The notes: generated by a model not told the origin, from the sequence alone. Shown: positions 34,654 to 48,535, counted from the stretch's first letter. The stretch is DNA of 64,000 nt from an uncultured Pelagibacteraceae bacterium (GCA_902596355.1 CACJTS010000004.1:1-64000); one strand, 5' to 3'. Program-made: numbers and translations.

Positions 34654-35769
34654 ATGAATACTGAGAAAAACATAAAAACTTTAATTGTAAAGAAACCACT
34701 AAAATTGGACTGTGGAAAGACCATAAAAGATTTTCCTATAGCCTATGAAACTTACGGTTCACTTAATTCAAAAAAAGATAATGCAATATTAGTTTTTCAT
34801 GCTCTAACAGGAGATCAATTTGTAACTGGAATAAACCCTGTAACTAACAAAGAGGGTTGGTGGAGTTATGCAGTAGGTCCTGATAAGGCTATCGATACGA
34901 ATAAATATTTTGTTATTTGCTCTAACGTAATTGGTGGATGTATGGGATCATACGGACCAAGTCATAAAGATCCTGATCAAAAAATTTTTGGAACAAATTT
35001 TCCCGTTATTACAATTAATGATATGGTGAATGCTCAATATAATTTACTTGATCATTTTGGTATTGATAAACTGTTTTCTATAACTGGTGGTTCAATGGGC
35101 GGTATGCAAGTCCTTCAGTTTATTAGTAACTTTCCTGATAAATCCAAAACAGTAATACCGATAGCAACTACATCTAGTCATTCAGCTCAAAATATTGCTT
35201 TTAACGAACTAGGTAGACAAGCTATTACAGCTGATAGTAACTGGAAAGATGGGAATTATACATCAAACGATACTAATCCTGGAAAAGGATTGGCAGTAGC
35301 TAGAATGGCAGCTCATATAACTTATTTATCTAAAAAAGGTTTGCAGGAAAAATTTGGAAGAAAGTTACAAGAAAGAGAAGATCTTAAATTTGGATTTGAC
35401 GCTGATTTTCAAATAGAAAGTTATTTAAGATATCAGGGCTCAGTTTTCGTAGATAGATTTGATGCAAATAGTTATCTTTATATTACTAGAGCTATGGATT
35501 ATTTTGATTTAGCTAAGCAATTCAATGGTAATCTTTCAGAAGCATTTATAAATACAAACGCAAAATTTTTTATAATTTCTTTTACTTCAGATTGGCTTTA
35601 TCCAACCCAAGAAAACAAAGATATTGTGATTGCTTTAAACTCAATAGGAGCTGATGTTGGATTTGTAGAAATTGAGTCAGATAAAGGTCACGACTCCTTT
35701 TTACTAGACGTTCCTAATTTCTTGAGTGCACTTAAAAACTTTTTAGATAAATCTTACGAAGAAAATTAA
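34654..35769 (+). CDS. metX: Homoserine O-acetyltransferase
   Basis: This 371-residue alpha/beta-hydrolase-fold enzyme acetylates homoserine, the entry step of methionine synthesis by sulfhydrylation. The nucleophile is S147 in ITGGSMGGMQVLQ. HALTGDQF (about 49-56), NVIGGCMGSYGP (about 91-102) and the late SDWLYPTQEN plus GHDSFLLD (catalytic Asp and His) complete the triad. It follows a SAM-II riboswitch, so it should be repressed when SAM is high. The metW gene starts 2 bases after its stop. A succinyltransferase activity cannot be excluded from family membership alone. Confidence 0.95.
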   Translation: MNTEKNIKTLIVKKPLKLDCGKTIKDFPIAYETYGSLNSKKDNAILVFHALTGDQFVTGINPVTNKEGWWSYAVGPDKAIDTNKYFVICSNVIGGCMGSYGPSHKDPDQKIFGTNFPVITINDMVNAQYNLLDHFGIDKLFSITGGSMGGMQVLQFISNFPDKSKTVIPIATTSSHSAQNIAFNELGRQAITADSNWKDGNYTSNDTNPGKGLAVARMAAHITYLSKKGLQEKFGRKLQEREDLKFGFDADFQIESYLRYQGSVFVDRFDANSYLYITRAMDYFDLAKQFNGNLSEAFINTNAKFFIISFTSDWLYPTQENKDIVIALNSIGADVGFVEIESDKGHDSFLLDVPNFLSALKNFLDKSYEEN

Positions 35770-35771
35770 TT

Positions 35772-36368
35772 ATGAAAAATGAATTTCAGGTAATAGCAGA
35801 TTTAATTGAAAAAGATAAGAAAGTCTTAGATGTAGGTTGTGCTGATGGAACTTTGATGAAATTTTTAAAGGATAATAAAAACATAAATATAAGAGGATTG
35901 GAGATTTCAAAAGAAAAAGTGCAAGAATGTATTGCTAAAGGTTTAACTGTAATTGAAGGAAATGCTGAAAAAGATTTAAAGCAATTTCCAGACAAATCAT
36001 TTGATTATGTTGTTTTAAGTCAAACCCTTCAAGCTTTTCTTAATCCTGAATTAGTTTTAGATGAACTTTTAAGAGTTGGAAAAAAGGCAATAGTTACGAT
36101 TCCTAATTTTGGATACTGGAAAGTAAGATTTCATTTGTTATTTAAAGGTACAATGCCAATTACAAAAACATTACCAGATGAATGGTATAACACTCAAAAT
36201 TTACACATGTGCACAATCAAAGATTTTTTTCATTTTATAAAATCAAAAGATATAAAGATTTTTAAATCACTGGCTTTAAACAATCTTAATAAATCAACAA
36301 TAAATCAGAGTAATTTAGGCGTTAAAAATTTGTTTGCAGATCTTGGTATATTTTTGATAGAAAAATAA
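35772..36368 (+). CDS. metW: MetW, SAM-methyltransferase-fold partner of MetX
   Basis: This 198-residue protein has a class I methyltransferase fold with motif I VLDVGCADGTLMKFL (about 18-32). FDYVVLSQTLQAF (about 76-88) follows, then the MetW-specific VTIPNFGYWKVRFHLLFKGTMP (about 110-131), TLPDEWYNTQNLHMCTI and FHFI. In alphaproteobacteria metX and metW form one operon, and MetW is needed for or enhances MetX function. It is under the same SAM-II control. gloB begins one base after its stop. Confidence 0.94.
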   Translation: MKNEFQVIADLIEKDKKVLDVGCADGTLMKFLKDNKNINIRGLEISKEKVQECIAKGLTVIEGNAEKDLKQFPDKSFDYVVLSQTLQAFLNPELVLDELLRVGKKAIVTIPNFGYWKVRFHLLFKGTMPITKTLPDEWYNTQNLHMCTIKDFFHFIKSKDIKIFKSLALNNLNKSTINQSNLGVKNLFADLGIFLIEK

Positions 36369-36369
36369 A

Positions 36370-37089
36370 ATGCGTATTGAAATTATACCTTGTCTTCAAG
36401 ACAACTATAGCTATTTAATAATAGACGAAAGTAACAATTCTGCGTGTATTGTAGATCCCAGTGAGGCTGAGCCAATAATAAATTTCTTAAAGAATAAAAA
36501 TATAAAATTAAAATACATTCTTAATACTCATCATCACTATGATCATATTGGAGGAAATCAAGAATTAAAAAAAAAATATGGATCAGTTGTTGTAGGTTTT
36601 AAAGGAGACTCGAAAAGAATACCAGAGATAGACATATTGTTAGAAGATAATCAAATATGGAAAGCCGAAAACTTTGAAGCTAAAATTATGCATATACCTG
36701 GACATACTTCAGGCCATATTTGTTTTAATTTTTTTAAAGAAAAAATCGTTTTTACCGGAGATACACTTTTCTCACTTGGTTGTGGAAGAATATTCGAAGG
36801 TTCTTATGAGGAAATGTTTGAATCTTTAAACAAAATTAAATTATTACCAGAAGACACGAAAATTTATTGTGGTCATGAATATACTGTTAACAATGCAAAA
36901 TTTTGCAAAAAATATGATTCCGAAAACAAAGATTTACAAAAAAAAATAGAAAAAATAGAAAAATTAAGAGAAAATGGAATTCCTACGATACCCTCAACTT
37001 TAAAAGAGGAATTAGAGTGTAATATATTTTTAAGAGCAAAAGATGTTAAAACCTTTTCAAAATTAAGAGATTTTAAGGATAATTTCTAA
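36370..37089 (+). CDS. gloB: Hydroxyacylglutathione hydrolase (glyoxalase II)
   Basis: This 239-residue metallo-beta-lactamase-fold enzyme hydrolyses S-lactoylglutathione to lactate and glutathione in methylglyoxal detoxification. The binuclear metal motif is NTHHHYDHIGGNQ (about 53-65). HIPGHTSGHICF (about 107-118), FTGDTLFSLGCGRIFEG (about 127-143) and YCGHEYTVNNAKF follow. The C-terminal substrate-binding helices are present but slightly short. It completes the metX-metW-gloB transcript. Glyoxalase I is not in this window. Confidence 0.94.
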   Translation: MRIEIIPCLQDNYSYLIIDESNNSACIVDPSEAEPIINFLKNKNIKLKYILNTHHHYDHIGGNQELKKKYGSVVVGFKGDSKRIPEIDILLEDNQIWKAENFEAKIMHIPGHTSGHICFNFFKEKIVFTGDTLFSLGCGRIFEGSYEEMFESLNKIKLLPEDTKIYCGHEYTVNNAKFCKKYDSENKDLQKKIEKIEKLRENGIPTIPSTLKEELECNIFLRAKDVKTFSKLRDFKDNF

Positions 37090-37099
37090 TTAATTCGGC

Positions 37100-37127
37100 T
37101 TGACTAAAGGCTGGCTACAACTATATT
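37100..37127 (+). promoter_or_regulatory. Candidate sigma70-type promoter for rplU-rpmA-obgE
   Basis: TTGACT at 37100-37105 and TATATT at 37122-37127 are 16 bases apart, a near-consensus pair in the short gap between gloB and rplU. The expected start would leave a leader of about 20 bases before the L21 ATG at 37154. This supports a separate ribosomal-protein transcription unit. Confidence 0.6.
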
Positions 37128-37153
37128 GCGGTAACTTTAAATTAAATCATACT

Positions 37154-37552
37154 ATGTCATTCGCAGTAATAAAAACAGGTGGAAAACAGTATAAAGTAAA
37201 ATCTGGAGAAATTCTAAAGATTGAAAAACTACCAGACTCTAAACCTGAGACTAAAATAGAATTTAATGAAATCTTGGCATATGGTGATGATAAATCAATT
37301 GAAATTGGAACTCCAAATGTTGAAGGCGCAAAAGTAGAGGCTGATTTAATTAAAAATAGCAAAAATAGAACTATTTTAATTTTCAAAAAAAGAAGAAGAC
37401 AAAATTCAAGAAGAAAAAATGGGCATAGACAACAATATTCTATGATAAGAATTAACAAAATTTTTTCAAAAGATGGTAAAGTGTTATCAGAAGCTGAAAA
37501 AATTTCTAAAACTTCAAAAAAAGAAGAAGTTAAGGAAGCAGTAAGCAAATAG
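37154..37552 (+). CDS. rplU: 50S ribosomal protein L21
   Basis: L21 binds 23S rRNA in the large subunit. From ATG 37154 the protein has 132 residues. It opens MSFAVIKTGGKQYKVKSGE and shows the conserved KKRRRQNSRRKNGHRQQYSMIRI block (about 78-100). A Lys/Glu-rich C-terminal tail (about 108-132) extends beyond the usual ~103-residue core, as in other alphaproteobacteria. A longer frame from 37100 would start at the promoter -35 itself, so I reject it. The order rplU-rpmA-obgE is conserved in most bacteria. Confidence 0.97.
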   Translation: MSFAVIKTGGKQYKVKSGEILKIEKLPDSKPETKIEFNEILAYGDDKSIEIGTPNVEGAKVEADLIKNSKNRTILIFKKRRRQNSRRKNGHRQQYSMIRINKIFSKDGKVLSEAEKISKTSKKEEVKEAVSK

Positions 37553-37566
37553 TTATTAGGTAAATT

Positions 37567-37821
37567 ATGGCAACAAAAAAAGCAGGTGGATCATCACGAA
37601 ACGGACGAGATAGTGCCGGTAGAAGACTTGGTGTAAAAAAGTATGGTGGTGAAACAGTAATTCCTGGAAACATAATTGTTAGACAAAGAGGAACTAAGAT
37701 TTTTCCAGGTGAAAATGTTGGTATGGGTAAAGATCATTCAATATTTTCAGTTGTTAAAGGGAAAGTTGTTTTCAAAAAATCTAAATCAGATAGAACTTTC
37801 GTTTCTGTAAAGCCCAATTAA
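37567..37821 (+). CDS. rpmA: 50S ribosomal protein L27
   Basis: This 84-residue L27 reaches toward the peptidyl-transferase centre with its N terminus. The sequence [23 protein letters not shown] is the invariant opening, followed by [25 protein letters not shown]-like core (about 35-58) and VVFKK. No N-terminal pre-sequence (as in Firmicutes) is present. It lies 14 bases after rplU and 31 bases before obgE. Length and sequence are fully typical. Confidence 0.98.
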   Translation: MATKKAGGSSRNGRDSAGRRLGVKKYGGETVIPGNIIVRQRGTKIFPGENVGMGKDHSIFSVVKGKVVFKKSKSDRTFVSVKPN

Positions 37822-37837
37822 TAGTACAACCAATTAA

Positions 37838-39932
<2,095 letters not shown>

Positions 39933-41183
39933 ATGATTAAATATATGAATTTAATTGGAATAAAAGCTCGAAAAGCTAGTGAGTATAAAGTTACAACTGA
40001 AGTAAAAAATAAAGTCTTAAATGATTACGCGAAATTAATTAAGAATGAAAAAAAATTTATTATTAATCAAAATTCAAAAGATATTAATTACGCAAGAAAA
40101 AAAGGTTTAAAAGAAAACTTAATCAAAAGACTTCATTTAAATGAAAATAAATTAGATGGAATTATAAATTCTATTTTAAAAATAGCTAAATTAAGGGATC
40201 CTATAGATAGCACTTTAGAAAAATGGAAAAGACCGAATGGTTTGAATATTAAAAGAGTTTCAATACCAATTGGAGTTATTGGGGTTATTTATGAAAGTAG
40301 ACCAAATGTAACTTCAGATGTTGCTAGTCTTTGTTTTAAATCTGGAAATGTAGTGATTTTGAAAGGAGGCTCTGAGGCCATACATTCAAATAAAGCTTTA
40401 GCTAAGCTGTTTAGAAAAGCACTTAAAAAAAATAAAGTTAATGAAAACTTTATACAATTTATTGATTCAAAACAAAGGAGGCTTGTGGATATTATGCTTT
40501 CTAAGATGAAAAAATATATCGATGTCATCATACCTCGTGGTGGAAAAAATTTAGTTAAAAAAGTTTTAGAATTATCCAAAGTACCTATAATTGGGCACTT
40601 AGAGGGGCTTTGTCATACTTATATAGATAAAGATGCAGAATTGAAAATGGCTAAAGAAATTGTCTATAACGCTAAATTAAGAAATACAAGTATTTGTGGT
40701 GCGACTGAAACTATTCTTATTCATAAAAATATAGTCAAAAAATTTAGTAATCCTATTTTGCAGGAACTTGAAAATAGTGGTTGTAAAATAATTGGCGATA
40801 AAATTTTGAAAAGTTATTACAATGGTCAGGTATATCCTGCAAAAGAAAAAGATTGGTCAACTGAATATTTATCATCAATTGTATCTGTTAAAGTTGTTAA
40901 AAATTCTGAAGAGGCAATTAACCATATTAACAAATACGGAACTATGCACACTGACTCCATCATTACAAAAAATAAAAAGACAGCAAAATATTTCCTAAAA
41001 AATGTTAAAAGCTCAATTGCAATGCATAATACCTCAACTCAATTTGCTGATGGCGGTGAATTTGGATTTGGTGGAGAAGTTGGAATTTCTACTAATAAAC
41101 TGCCACCAAGAGGTCCTGTAGGTTTAAATCAATTGATTTCATATAAGTATGAAATCACTAGTAATGGTAAAATAAGAAATTAA
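39933..41183 (+). CDS. proA: Glutamate-5-semialdehyde dehydrogenase
   Basis: This 416-residue NADPH-dependent enzyme reduces glutamyl-5-phosphate to the semialdehyde in proline synthesis. Clear blocks are IPIGVIGVIYESRPNVTSDVA (about 112-132), VILKGGSEAIHSN, VIIPRGGKNLVKKV and RNTSICGATETILIHK, which holds the catalytic Cys. The C-terminal FADGGEFGFGGEVGISTNKLPPRGPVGL-type ending (about 369-396) is also clear. It begins directly after the proB stop. An ATG at 39945 is an alternative start. nadD follows one base after its stop. Confidence 0.97.
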   Translation: MIKYMNLIGIKARKASEYKVTTEVKNKVLNDYAKLIKNEKKFIINQNSKDINYARKKGLKENLIKRLHLNENKLDGIINSILKIAKLRDPIDSTLEKWKRPNGLNIKRVSIPIGVIGVIYESRPNVTSDVASLCFKSGNVVILKGGSEAIHSNKALAKLFRKALKKNKVNENFIQFIDSKQRRLVDIMLSKMKKYIDVIIPRGGKNLVKKVLELSKVPIIGHLEGLCHTYIDKDAELKMAKEIVYNAKLRNTSICGATETILIHKNIVKKFSNPILQELENSGCKIIGDKILKSYYNGQVYPAKEKDWSTEYLSSIVSVKVVKNSEEAINHINKYGTMHTDSIITKNKKTAKYFLKNVKSSIAMHNTSTQFADGGEFGFGGEVGISTNKLPPRGPVGLNQLISYKYEITSNGKIRN

Positions 41184-41184
41184 A

Positions 41185-41706
41185 TTGAATAACACAAAAA
41201 TAAAAATTGGTGTATTAGGTGGATCGTTTGATCCTGCTCACAAAGGACATTTGGCAATTTCTAAGGAAGCAAAAAAAAGATTCAAACTCAAAAAAGTTAT
41301 TTGGGCAATTACAAAAAGAAATCCATTTAAAATAGAGAGCAAGACATCTGTTGCTAACAGAATTAAATATTGTAAAAAAATTATTAGTACAAATTCATTT
41401 ATTAAGGTTAAATTTTATGAAAAAATTATTAAATCAAATAAAACTATTAATTTAATCAATCATTTAAAAAAAGATAAAAGCATTGAAATTTATTTTTTAA
41501 TGGGTGCCGACAACCTTATTAATTTTCATAAATGGCATAAATCTAAATTAATTTCACAAAAATGTAACATCATAGTTTTTGATAGACATGGGTATAAAAA
41601 AAATTCTTTAAAATCAAAGACATTTAAGCAACTTGGCAAGACCAATCTAGAGTTTATTGAGTTTAATAAAGTCAACATTTCATCTTCTCAATTAAGAAAA
41701 ATTTGA
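41185..41706 (+). CDS. nadD: Nicotinate-nucleotide adenylyltransferase
   Basis: This 173-residue nucleotidyltransferase makes nicotinate adenine dinucleotide in NAD synthesis. The T/HxGH-type motif is in IGVLGGSFDPAHKGHLAIS (about 8-26). The C-terminal NVSSSQLRK-like ending (INISSSQLR motif read as VNISSSQLRK) is the SxTxxR equivalent. FLMGADNLINFHKWHK (about 109-124) is diagnostic. The start codon is TTG. It is on the short side for the family (many are 190-210), consistent with streamlining. It lies between proA and rsfS in the conserved order. Confidence 0.93.
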   Translation: MNNTKIKIGVLGGSFDPAHKGHLAISKEAKKRFKLKKVIWAITKRNPFKIESKTSVANRIKYCKKIISTNSFIKVKFYEKIIKSNKTINLINHLKKDKSIEIYFLMGADNLINFHKWHKSKLISQKCNIIVFDRHGYKKNSLKSKTFKQLGKTNLEFIEFNKVNISSSQLRKI

Positions 41707-41723
41707 TAATCTAAATTCAATTA

Positions 41724-42074
41724 ATGGACAAAATTTCAGACTTAAAAGAAATTGTAATCAACACACTAGATATAAATAAAGCTCAAGATATTGTAACTAT
41801 TGATCTTAAAGACAAGAGTTCTATGGCTGATTACATGATCATAGCAAGCGGAACATCATCTAGACATATTCAATCTTTATCAGAACAAGTTTTAGAAAAA
41901 CTTAAAAATAACGGTGTAAAAGACTCAAAAATTGAGGGTAAAGAAAGTGGAGAATGGAAACTTGTTGATGGGATTGATTTGATTGTTCATATTTTTCATC
42001 CAGAAAAAAGAAAATTTTATGAATTAGAAAAAATTTGGTCAGAGCTAATTCCAAAAGAAAAAGTGATGATATGA
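41724..42074 (+). CDS. rsfS: Ribosome silencing factor RsfS
   Basis: This 116-residue protein of the RsfS/Iojap family binds L14 and blocks subunit joining when nutrients are short. Family blocks are AQDIVTIDLKDKSSMADYMIIASGTSSRHIQSLS-region (about 21-54), IEGKESGEWKLVDGIDLIVHIFHPEKR (about 71-97) and the FYELEKIW ending. It follows nadD by 17 bases. Its TGA overlaps the ctpA ATG. In many alphaproteobacteria rlmH follows here; it does not in this genome segment. Confidence 0.95.
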   Translation: MDKISDLKEIVINTLDINKAQDIVTIDLKDKSSMADYMIIASGTSSRHIQSLSEQVLEKLKNNGVKDSKIEGKESGEWKLVDGIDLIVHIFHPEKRKFYELEKIWSELIPKEKVMI

Positions 42075-43210
42075 AAAAAATTAAATTTCTATTATTAATT
42101 TTTTTTTCAGTTTTTTATTTAAATAAAACAGTTATTTCAGCTGAAATAGATATTTATAAAAAAATTGATCTCTTCGGTGAGGTTCTAGAAAAAATTAATA
42201 AAGAATATGTTGATGAGTTCAATCAATCTGAGAGTATGGATTCTGCTATCAATGGACTTTTACAATCCTTAGATCCTTATTCATCCTACATGTCTCCTAA
42301 AATTTTTGATGAAATGCAAACAGAAACCAGTGGTGAATTTGGTGGACTAGGAATTGAAGTTAGCATGGAGGCTGGTGTTGTAAAAGTAATTTCACCAATA
42401 GATGATACACCTGCATCTAGGGCTGGATTAAAAGCTGGTGATTACATAGTCAAAATAAATGATGTCCAGGTTCAAGGAAAATCATTAAGTGAAGCTGTTG
42501 ATTTAATGAGAGGACCTGTAGGTTCTGGAATAGAGTTAACAGTAAGACGAAGAGGTGAAAGAAAAGCGCTAACATTTAATATCATAAGAGAAGTTATTCA
42601 GGTTCAATCAGTAAAATCTGAAATTTTAGATGAAAATATTGGATACATCAGGCTTACTTCATTTAACGATAACAGTAGTGATCAAATAGAAAAACAAATT
42701 AAAAAACTTAAAAAAAATAAAAACTTAAATTCATTTATTTTAGATTTAAGAAATAATCCTGGAGGTCTTTTATCTCAAGCAATAAAGATATCAGATTTTT
42801 TTCTAGAAAATGGAGAGATAGTTTCAACAAAAAGCAGAAAAAAATCTGAAAATAGAAAATGGTTTGCAAAAAAAGGAGATATTACTGATGGAAAAACACT
42901 ATTGGTTTTAATTAACTATGGTTCAGCATCTGCATCTGAAATTGTTGCTGGAGCTTTAAAGGATCACAAAAGAGCAATTATCGTTGGTGAAAATAGCTTT
43001 GGTAAAGGTTCTGTGCAATCAATTATTCCTTTAAAAAATCGTGGAGCTATCAGATTAACTGTCGCAAAATATTATCTTCCCTCTGGAAAATCTATTTCTG
43101 AAGTAGGTGTTAGACCAGATATTGAAGTAAATGAAGAAGGTGATGATTTTAGAATAAAAACTGATACTGATAATCAATTAAACTACGCTATTAAGTTACT
43201 TAACGGATAA
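42071..43210 (+). CDS. ctpA: Carboxy-terminal processing protease (S41 family)
   Basis: This 379-residue periplasmic serine protease starts at ATG 42071, overlapping the rsfS stop. The in-frame ATG at 42035 lies inside rsfS and would spoil the signal peptide. The signal is hydrophobic at about 5-18, with likely cleavage near SAE (23-25). A PDZ domain spans about 88-165 (GGLGIEVSM, AGLKAGDYIVKIN). The Ser-Lys dyad is S287 in NYGSASASE and K312 in GKGSVQS. It trims C termini of envelope proteins or murein hydrolases. rppH starts one base after its stop. Confidence 0.94.
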   Translation: MKKIKFLLLIFFSVFYLNKTVISAEIDIYKKIDLFGEVLEKINKEYVDEFNQSESMDSAINGLLQSLDPYSSYMSPKIFDEMQTETSGEFGGLGIEVSMEAGVVKVISPIDDTPASRAGLKAGDYIVKINDVQVQGKSLSEAVDLMRGPVGSGIELTVRRRGERKALTFNIIREVIQVQSVKSEILDENIGYIRLTSFNDNSSDQIEKQIKKLKKNKNLNSFILDLRNNPGGLLSQAIKISDFFLENGEIVSTKSRKKSENRKWFAKKGDITDGKTLLVLINYGSASASEIVAGALKDHKRAIIVGENSFGKGSVQSIIPLKNRGAIRLTVAKYYLPSGKSISEVGVRPDIEVNEEGDDFRIKTDTDNQLNYAIKLLNG

Positions 43211-43211
43211 T

Positions 43212-43685
43212 ATGAATAAAAATTTTAAAGATTTACCACTGAGAAGTGGGGTCGGAATTGTGTTATTGAATAAAGAAAATAAAGTATTCGTAGCAAAAAG
43301 AATAGATAATCCTAAAAATTTTTGGCAAATGCCTCAGGGTGGTGTTGATGAAGGAGAGGATAATTTAAAAGCTGCATTTAGAGAACTAGAGGAAGAAACA
43401 AGTATCAAAAGTGTAGAACTTATAAAAGAATTAGATGGTACATTAACCTATGATTTACCTGATAGATTACTAGGTATTATTTGGAAAGGTAAGTACAAAG
43501 GTCAGAAGCAAAAATGGTTTTTAATGCGATTTATTGGAAATGATAATGAAATAAATATTAATACATCTAATCCAGAATTTTTAGATTGGAAGTGGATTGA
43601 CTTAGATTTAATTACTGATGTTGTTGTTGATTTTAAACATCACGTTTATAAAGAACTTAAAGAAAAAGTAAAAAAATTAATTTAG
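43212..43685 (+). CDS. rppH: RNA pyrophosphohydrolase RppH (Nudix)
   Basis: This 157-residue Nudix hydrolase removes pyrophosphate from 5'-triphosphorylated RNA, triggering mRNA decay. The opening LPLRSGVGIVLLNKENKVFVAKRID and WQMPQGGVDEGED are RppH hallmarks. The Nudix box spans about residues 45-67 with RELEEETSI carrying the metal-binding glutamates. Family homologues also act on diadenosine polyphosphates, which is an alternative in vitro activity. It closes the rplU-to-rppH block. Its 3' end overlaps the convergent atpC by 9 bases. Confidence 0.95.
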   Translation: MNKNFKDLPLRSGVGIVLLNKENKVFVAKRIDNPKNFWQMPQGGVDEGEDNLKAAFRELEEETSIKSVELIKELDGTLTYDLPDRLLGIIWKGKYKGQKQKWFLMRFIGNDNEININTSNPEFLDWKWIDLDLITDVVVDFKHHVYKELKEKVKKLI

Positions 43686-44068
43686 AGTTTTTAAAACTTC
43701 AACTTTTTGATCTGCTAAATATTTAGATTGATCGTTAATATCAGTTTTATTAGCCTCTTCTTCTGCCTGTTTAAGTAAATCTTGTTGCTTTGATTTATCC
43801 ATATCAGCAAGATTAAAAATTGTACTTGTTAAAATAGAAAGATTGTTATTTTTAAACTCAACAATCCCATCCTCAACATAGTAATTTTCATCACCTGATT
43901 TTGATAAAATCTTAATTATCCCAGGTTTCAAAAAGGAAATAATAGAAATATGATCCTTCAATATTCCCATCTCTCCTTCAAAAGCAGGGACCACAACTTC
44001 TGAAACATCATCTTTTACTAAAAAAGATTTTTCAGGATTTACTATTTCAACTTTAAACTCTTCGCTCA

Positions 44069-44069
<1 letters not shown>
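43677..44069 (-). CDS. atpC: ATP synthase F1 epsilon subunit
   Basis: This 130-residue epsilon subunit has the N-terminal beta-sandwich: FKVEIVNPEKSFLVKDDVSEVVVPAFEGEMGILKDH (about 4-39), a variant of the usual PEGxLGILPGH. A C-terminal helical hairpin (about 88-130) follows. It links the F1 rotor to the c-ring and restrains ATP hydrolysis. It is the last gene of atpHAGDC, overlapping atpD by one base. The rest of the ATP synthase (F0) genes are not in the window, as is usual for alphaproteobacteria. Confidence 0.95.
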
Positions 44070-46362
<2,293 letters not shown>

Positions 46363-46368
46363 AAATTA

Positions 46369-47904
46369 TTAAGATTTAAAATTTCCTTTTAATTGAGTGA
46401 TTACCTCAACAAGTAATTTTTCTTTATCTTCCTCAAGTTTTCCTGAACTTAAAATTGACTCTATAATTTCAGGCTTATCTGATTTACATTTTTCAATAAT
46501 CTTGCTCTCAAATTCAGCAACGTCTTTTAAATCAATATCATCCAGATAACCTTTTACTCCACAAAATACTGAAATAACTTGTTCTGCAACAGTCATGGGT
46601 GAGTATTGTTTTTGTTTTAAAAGTTCAGTTAGTTTAGAGCCTCTATTCAAAAGTTGCTGAGTAGATGCATCTAAATCAGATCCAAATTGAGCAAAAGCTG
46701 CCATTTCTCTGTATTGTGCTAGCTCTAATTTCATTGAACCAGAAACTTTTTTCATCGCTTTTGTTTGGGCTGATGAACCAACCCTAGATACTGATAAACC
46801 TACGTTAATTGCGGGTCTTATACCTTGGTTAAATAGTTCTGTTTCAAGGAAAATTTGTCCATCTGTAATTGAAATAACGTTAGTTGGAATGAACGCGGAT
46901 ACGTCTCCACCTTGTGTTTCAATAATTGGCAGCGCTGTAAGTGATCCACCACCATGTTCATCACTTAACTTAGCTGCTCTTTCAAGTAATCTACTATGAA
47001 GATAAAATACATCTCCAGGATAAGCCTCACGTCCCGGAGGTCTTCTTAATAGCAATGACATTTGTCTATAAGCAACTGCTTGTTTAGACAAATCATCATA
47101 AATTATTAACGCATGCATTCCATTATCTCTAAAATACTCACCCATAGTACAACCTGTGTATGGTGCTAAGAATTGTAAAGGAGCAGAGTCAGATGCAGTA
47201 GCAGCAACGATTGTTGTGTACTCCATAGCTCCAGCTTCTTCTAATGTTTTTTGAATTTGTCTTACTGTTGATCTTTTTTGCCCAACTGCAACATATATAC
47301 AATACAGTTTTTGTTTTTCATCACCAGATTCATTGATTTTTTTTTGATTAATAATTGCATCTACTGCAACTGCTGTTTTACCAGTTTGTCTATCACCGAT
47401 AATTAATTCCCTTTGCCCTCTTCCAATCGGAACTAGACTATCAATTGATTTAAGACCAGTTTGCATTGGTTCACTTACTGATTGTCGTGGAATAATACCA
47501 GGAGCTTTTACTTCAACCCTGCTTTTTTTAATTCCTTTATCTAATGGTCCCTTTCCATCAATAGGATTTCCTAAACCATCCACTACTCTTCCTAATAATT
47601 CTTTTCCAACTGGAGTATCAACAATATTACCAGTTCTTTTTACTACATCCCCTTCTTTAACATTTCTGTCATCACCAAAAATTACGACACCAACGTTTTC
47701 ACTTTCTAAGTTTAGAGCCATACCTTTTGAACCATCTGCAAACTCTACCATTTCACCAGCTTGAACATTATCCAAACCATAAATCCTAGCAATACCATCT
47801 CCAACTGATAAAACTTGACCAACTTCTGTGACTTCTGCTTTATCACCAAAATTTTTAATTTGTTCTTTTAATATTTTTGTAACTTCTGAAGGATTTATTT
47901 CCAT
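46369..47904 (-). CDS. atpA: ATP synthase F1 alpha subunit
   Basis: This 511-residue regulatory/non-catalytic nucleotide-binding subunit has Walker [22 protein letters not shown] (about 169-189). [72 protein letters not shown] region (about 254-312) and [19 protein letters not shown] follow. It begins directly after the atpH stop with no spacer, a strong sign of translational coupling. Length is normal. Confidence 0.99.
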   Translation of the reverse strand: MEINPSEVTKILKEQIKNFGDKAEVTEVGQVLSVGDGIARIYGLDNVQAGEMVEFADGSKGMALNLESENVGVVIFGDDRNVKEGDVVKRTGNIVDTPVGKELLGRVVDGLGNPIDGKGPLDKGIKKSRVEVKAPGIIPRQSVSEPMQTGLKSIDSLVPIGRGQRELIIGDRQTGKTAVAVDAIINQKKINESGDEKQKLYCIYVAVGQKRSTVRQIQKTLEEAGAMEYTTIVAATASDSAPLQFLAPYTGCTMGEYFRDNGMHALIIYDDLSKQAVAYRQMSLLLRRPPGREAYPGDVFYLHSRLLERAAKLSDEHGGGSLTALPIIETQGGDVSAFIPTNVISITDGQIFLETELFNQGIRPAINVGLSVSRVGSSAQTKAMKKVSGSMKLELAQYREMAAFAQFGSDLDASTQQLLNRGSKLTELLKQKQYSPMTVAEQVISVFCGVKGYLDDIDLKDVAEFESKIIEKCKSDKPEIIESILSSGKLEEDKEKLLVEVITQLKGNFKS

Positions 47905-48462
47905 TTATGCCTCTATCATTCTATTTTCGATTTGTTGTAATTTATTTTTAATTGAGGTATCGACCATAGTACTTCCAACTTGTACTACCAGACCTCCTAT
48001 TAAACTTTTATCATGTTTGTAGTTTAATTTTATTTTTGAGCTAAAATTTTTTGTTAACTCCTCTGTAATTTTTGCAATTTCTTCATTAGATAATTCTTTT
48101 GCTGATTTTAATTCTGCCTTAAGTTCACCTCTTTTTCTTGAACAAATTTCAATAAAACTTTTAAGGATACGCTCGATAAAAAAGAAACGTCTTTTTTGGA
48201 TTAAAAAACTTAAAAAATTTTTAAATAAAGACTCAAATTTATTATTTTCAGAGATTGTAATGATTACTTTCAGTAAATCTTCTTGGCTTGTAGTTGGATC
48301 TTTAATCAAATTAGAAAAATCTTCACTTTGATCAATTAAATTAAGAATAGATGAAGACTGATCTTCGATCTGACTTAAAAGATTGTTTTCCTCTGAAAGT
48401 TCAAAAAGCGCAAGAGAGTACCTTTCAGCTGAAGTTATTGAAAATCCGGTGTCTTTACTCAA
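47905..48462 (-). CDS. atpH: ATP synthase F1 delta subunit
   Basis: This 185-residue delta subunit (OSCP homologue) joins F1 to the peripheral stalk. It shows AERYSLALFELSEENN (about 12-27) and the C-terminal HDKSLIGGLVVQVGSTMVDTSIKNKLQQIE (about 150-180), both diagnostic. It is the first gene of the F1 operon. A TTGAAG/TATTTA promoter candidate precedes it, and a weak hairpin with T-run separates that from priA. Confidence 0.96.
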   Translation of the reverse strand: MSKDTGFSITSAERYSLALFELSEENNLLSQIEDQSSSILNLIDQSEDFSNLIKDPTTSQEDLLKVIITISENNKFESLFKNFLSFLIQKRRFFFIERILKSFIEICSRKRGELKAELKSAKELSNEEIAKITEELTKNFSSKIKLNYKHDKSLIGGLVVQVGSTMVDTSIKNKLQQIENRMIEA

Positions 48463-48506
48463 CTTGGTTCCTCTATAATGTTGAAGATTATTTAAAAATC
48501 ACGCCC

Positions 48507-48535
48507 TAAATAGCATATGACCCTTATGTCTTCAA
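48507..48535 (-). promoter_or_regulatory. Candidate promoter of atpHAGDC
   Basis: On the minus strand TTGAAG (48535-48530) and TATTTA (48512-48507) are 17 bases apart. It lies in the 108-base priA-atpH gap, about 45 bases upstream of the atpH ATG at 48462. The match is moderate but the position is right for the start of the F1 operon. Confidence 0.45.

Noticed and set aside
37147-37548. Antisense open frame opposite rplU
   Set aside because: It is a shadow of the L21 gene with no recognisable domain or ribosome-binding site.
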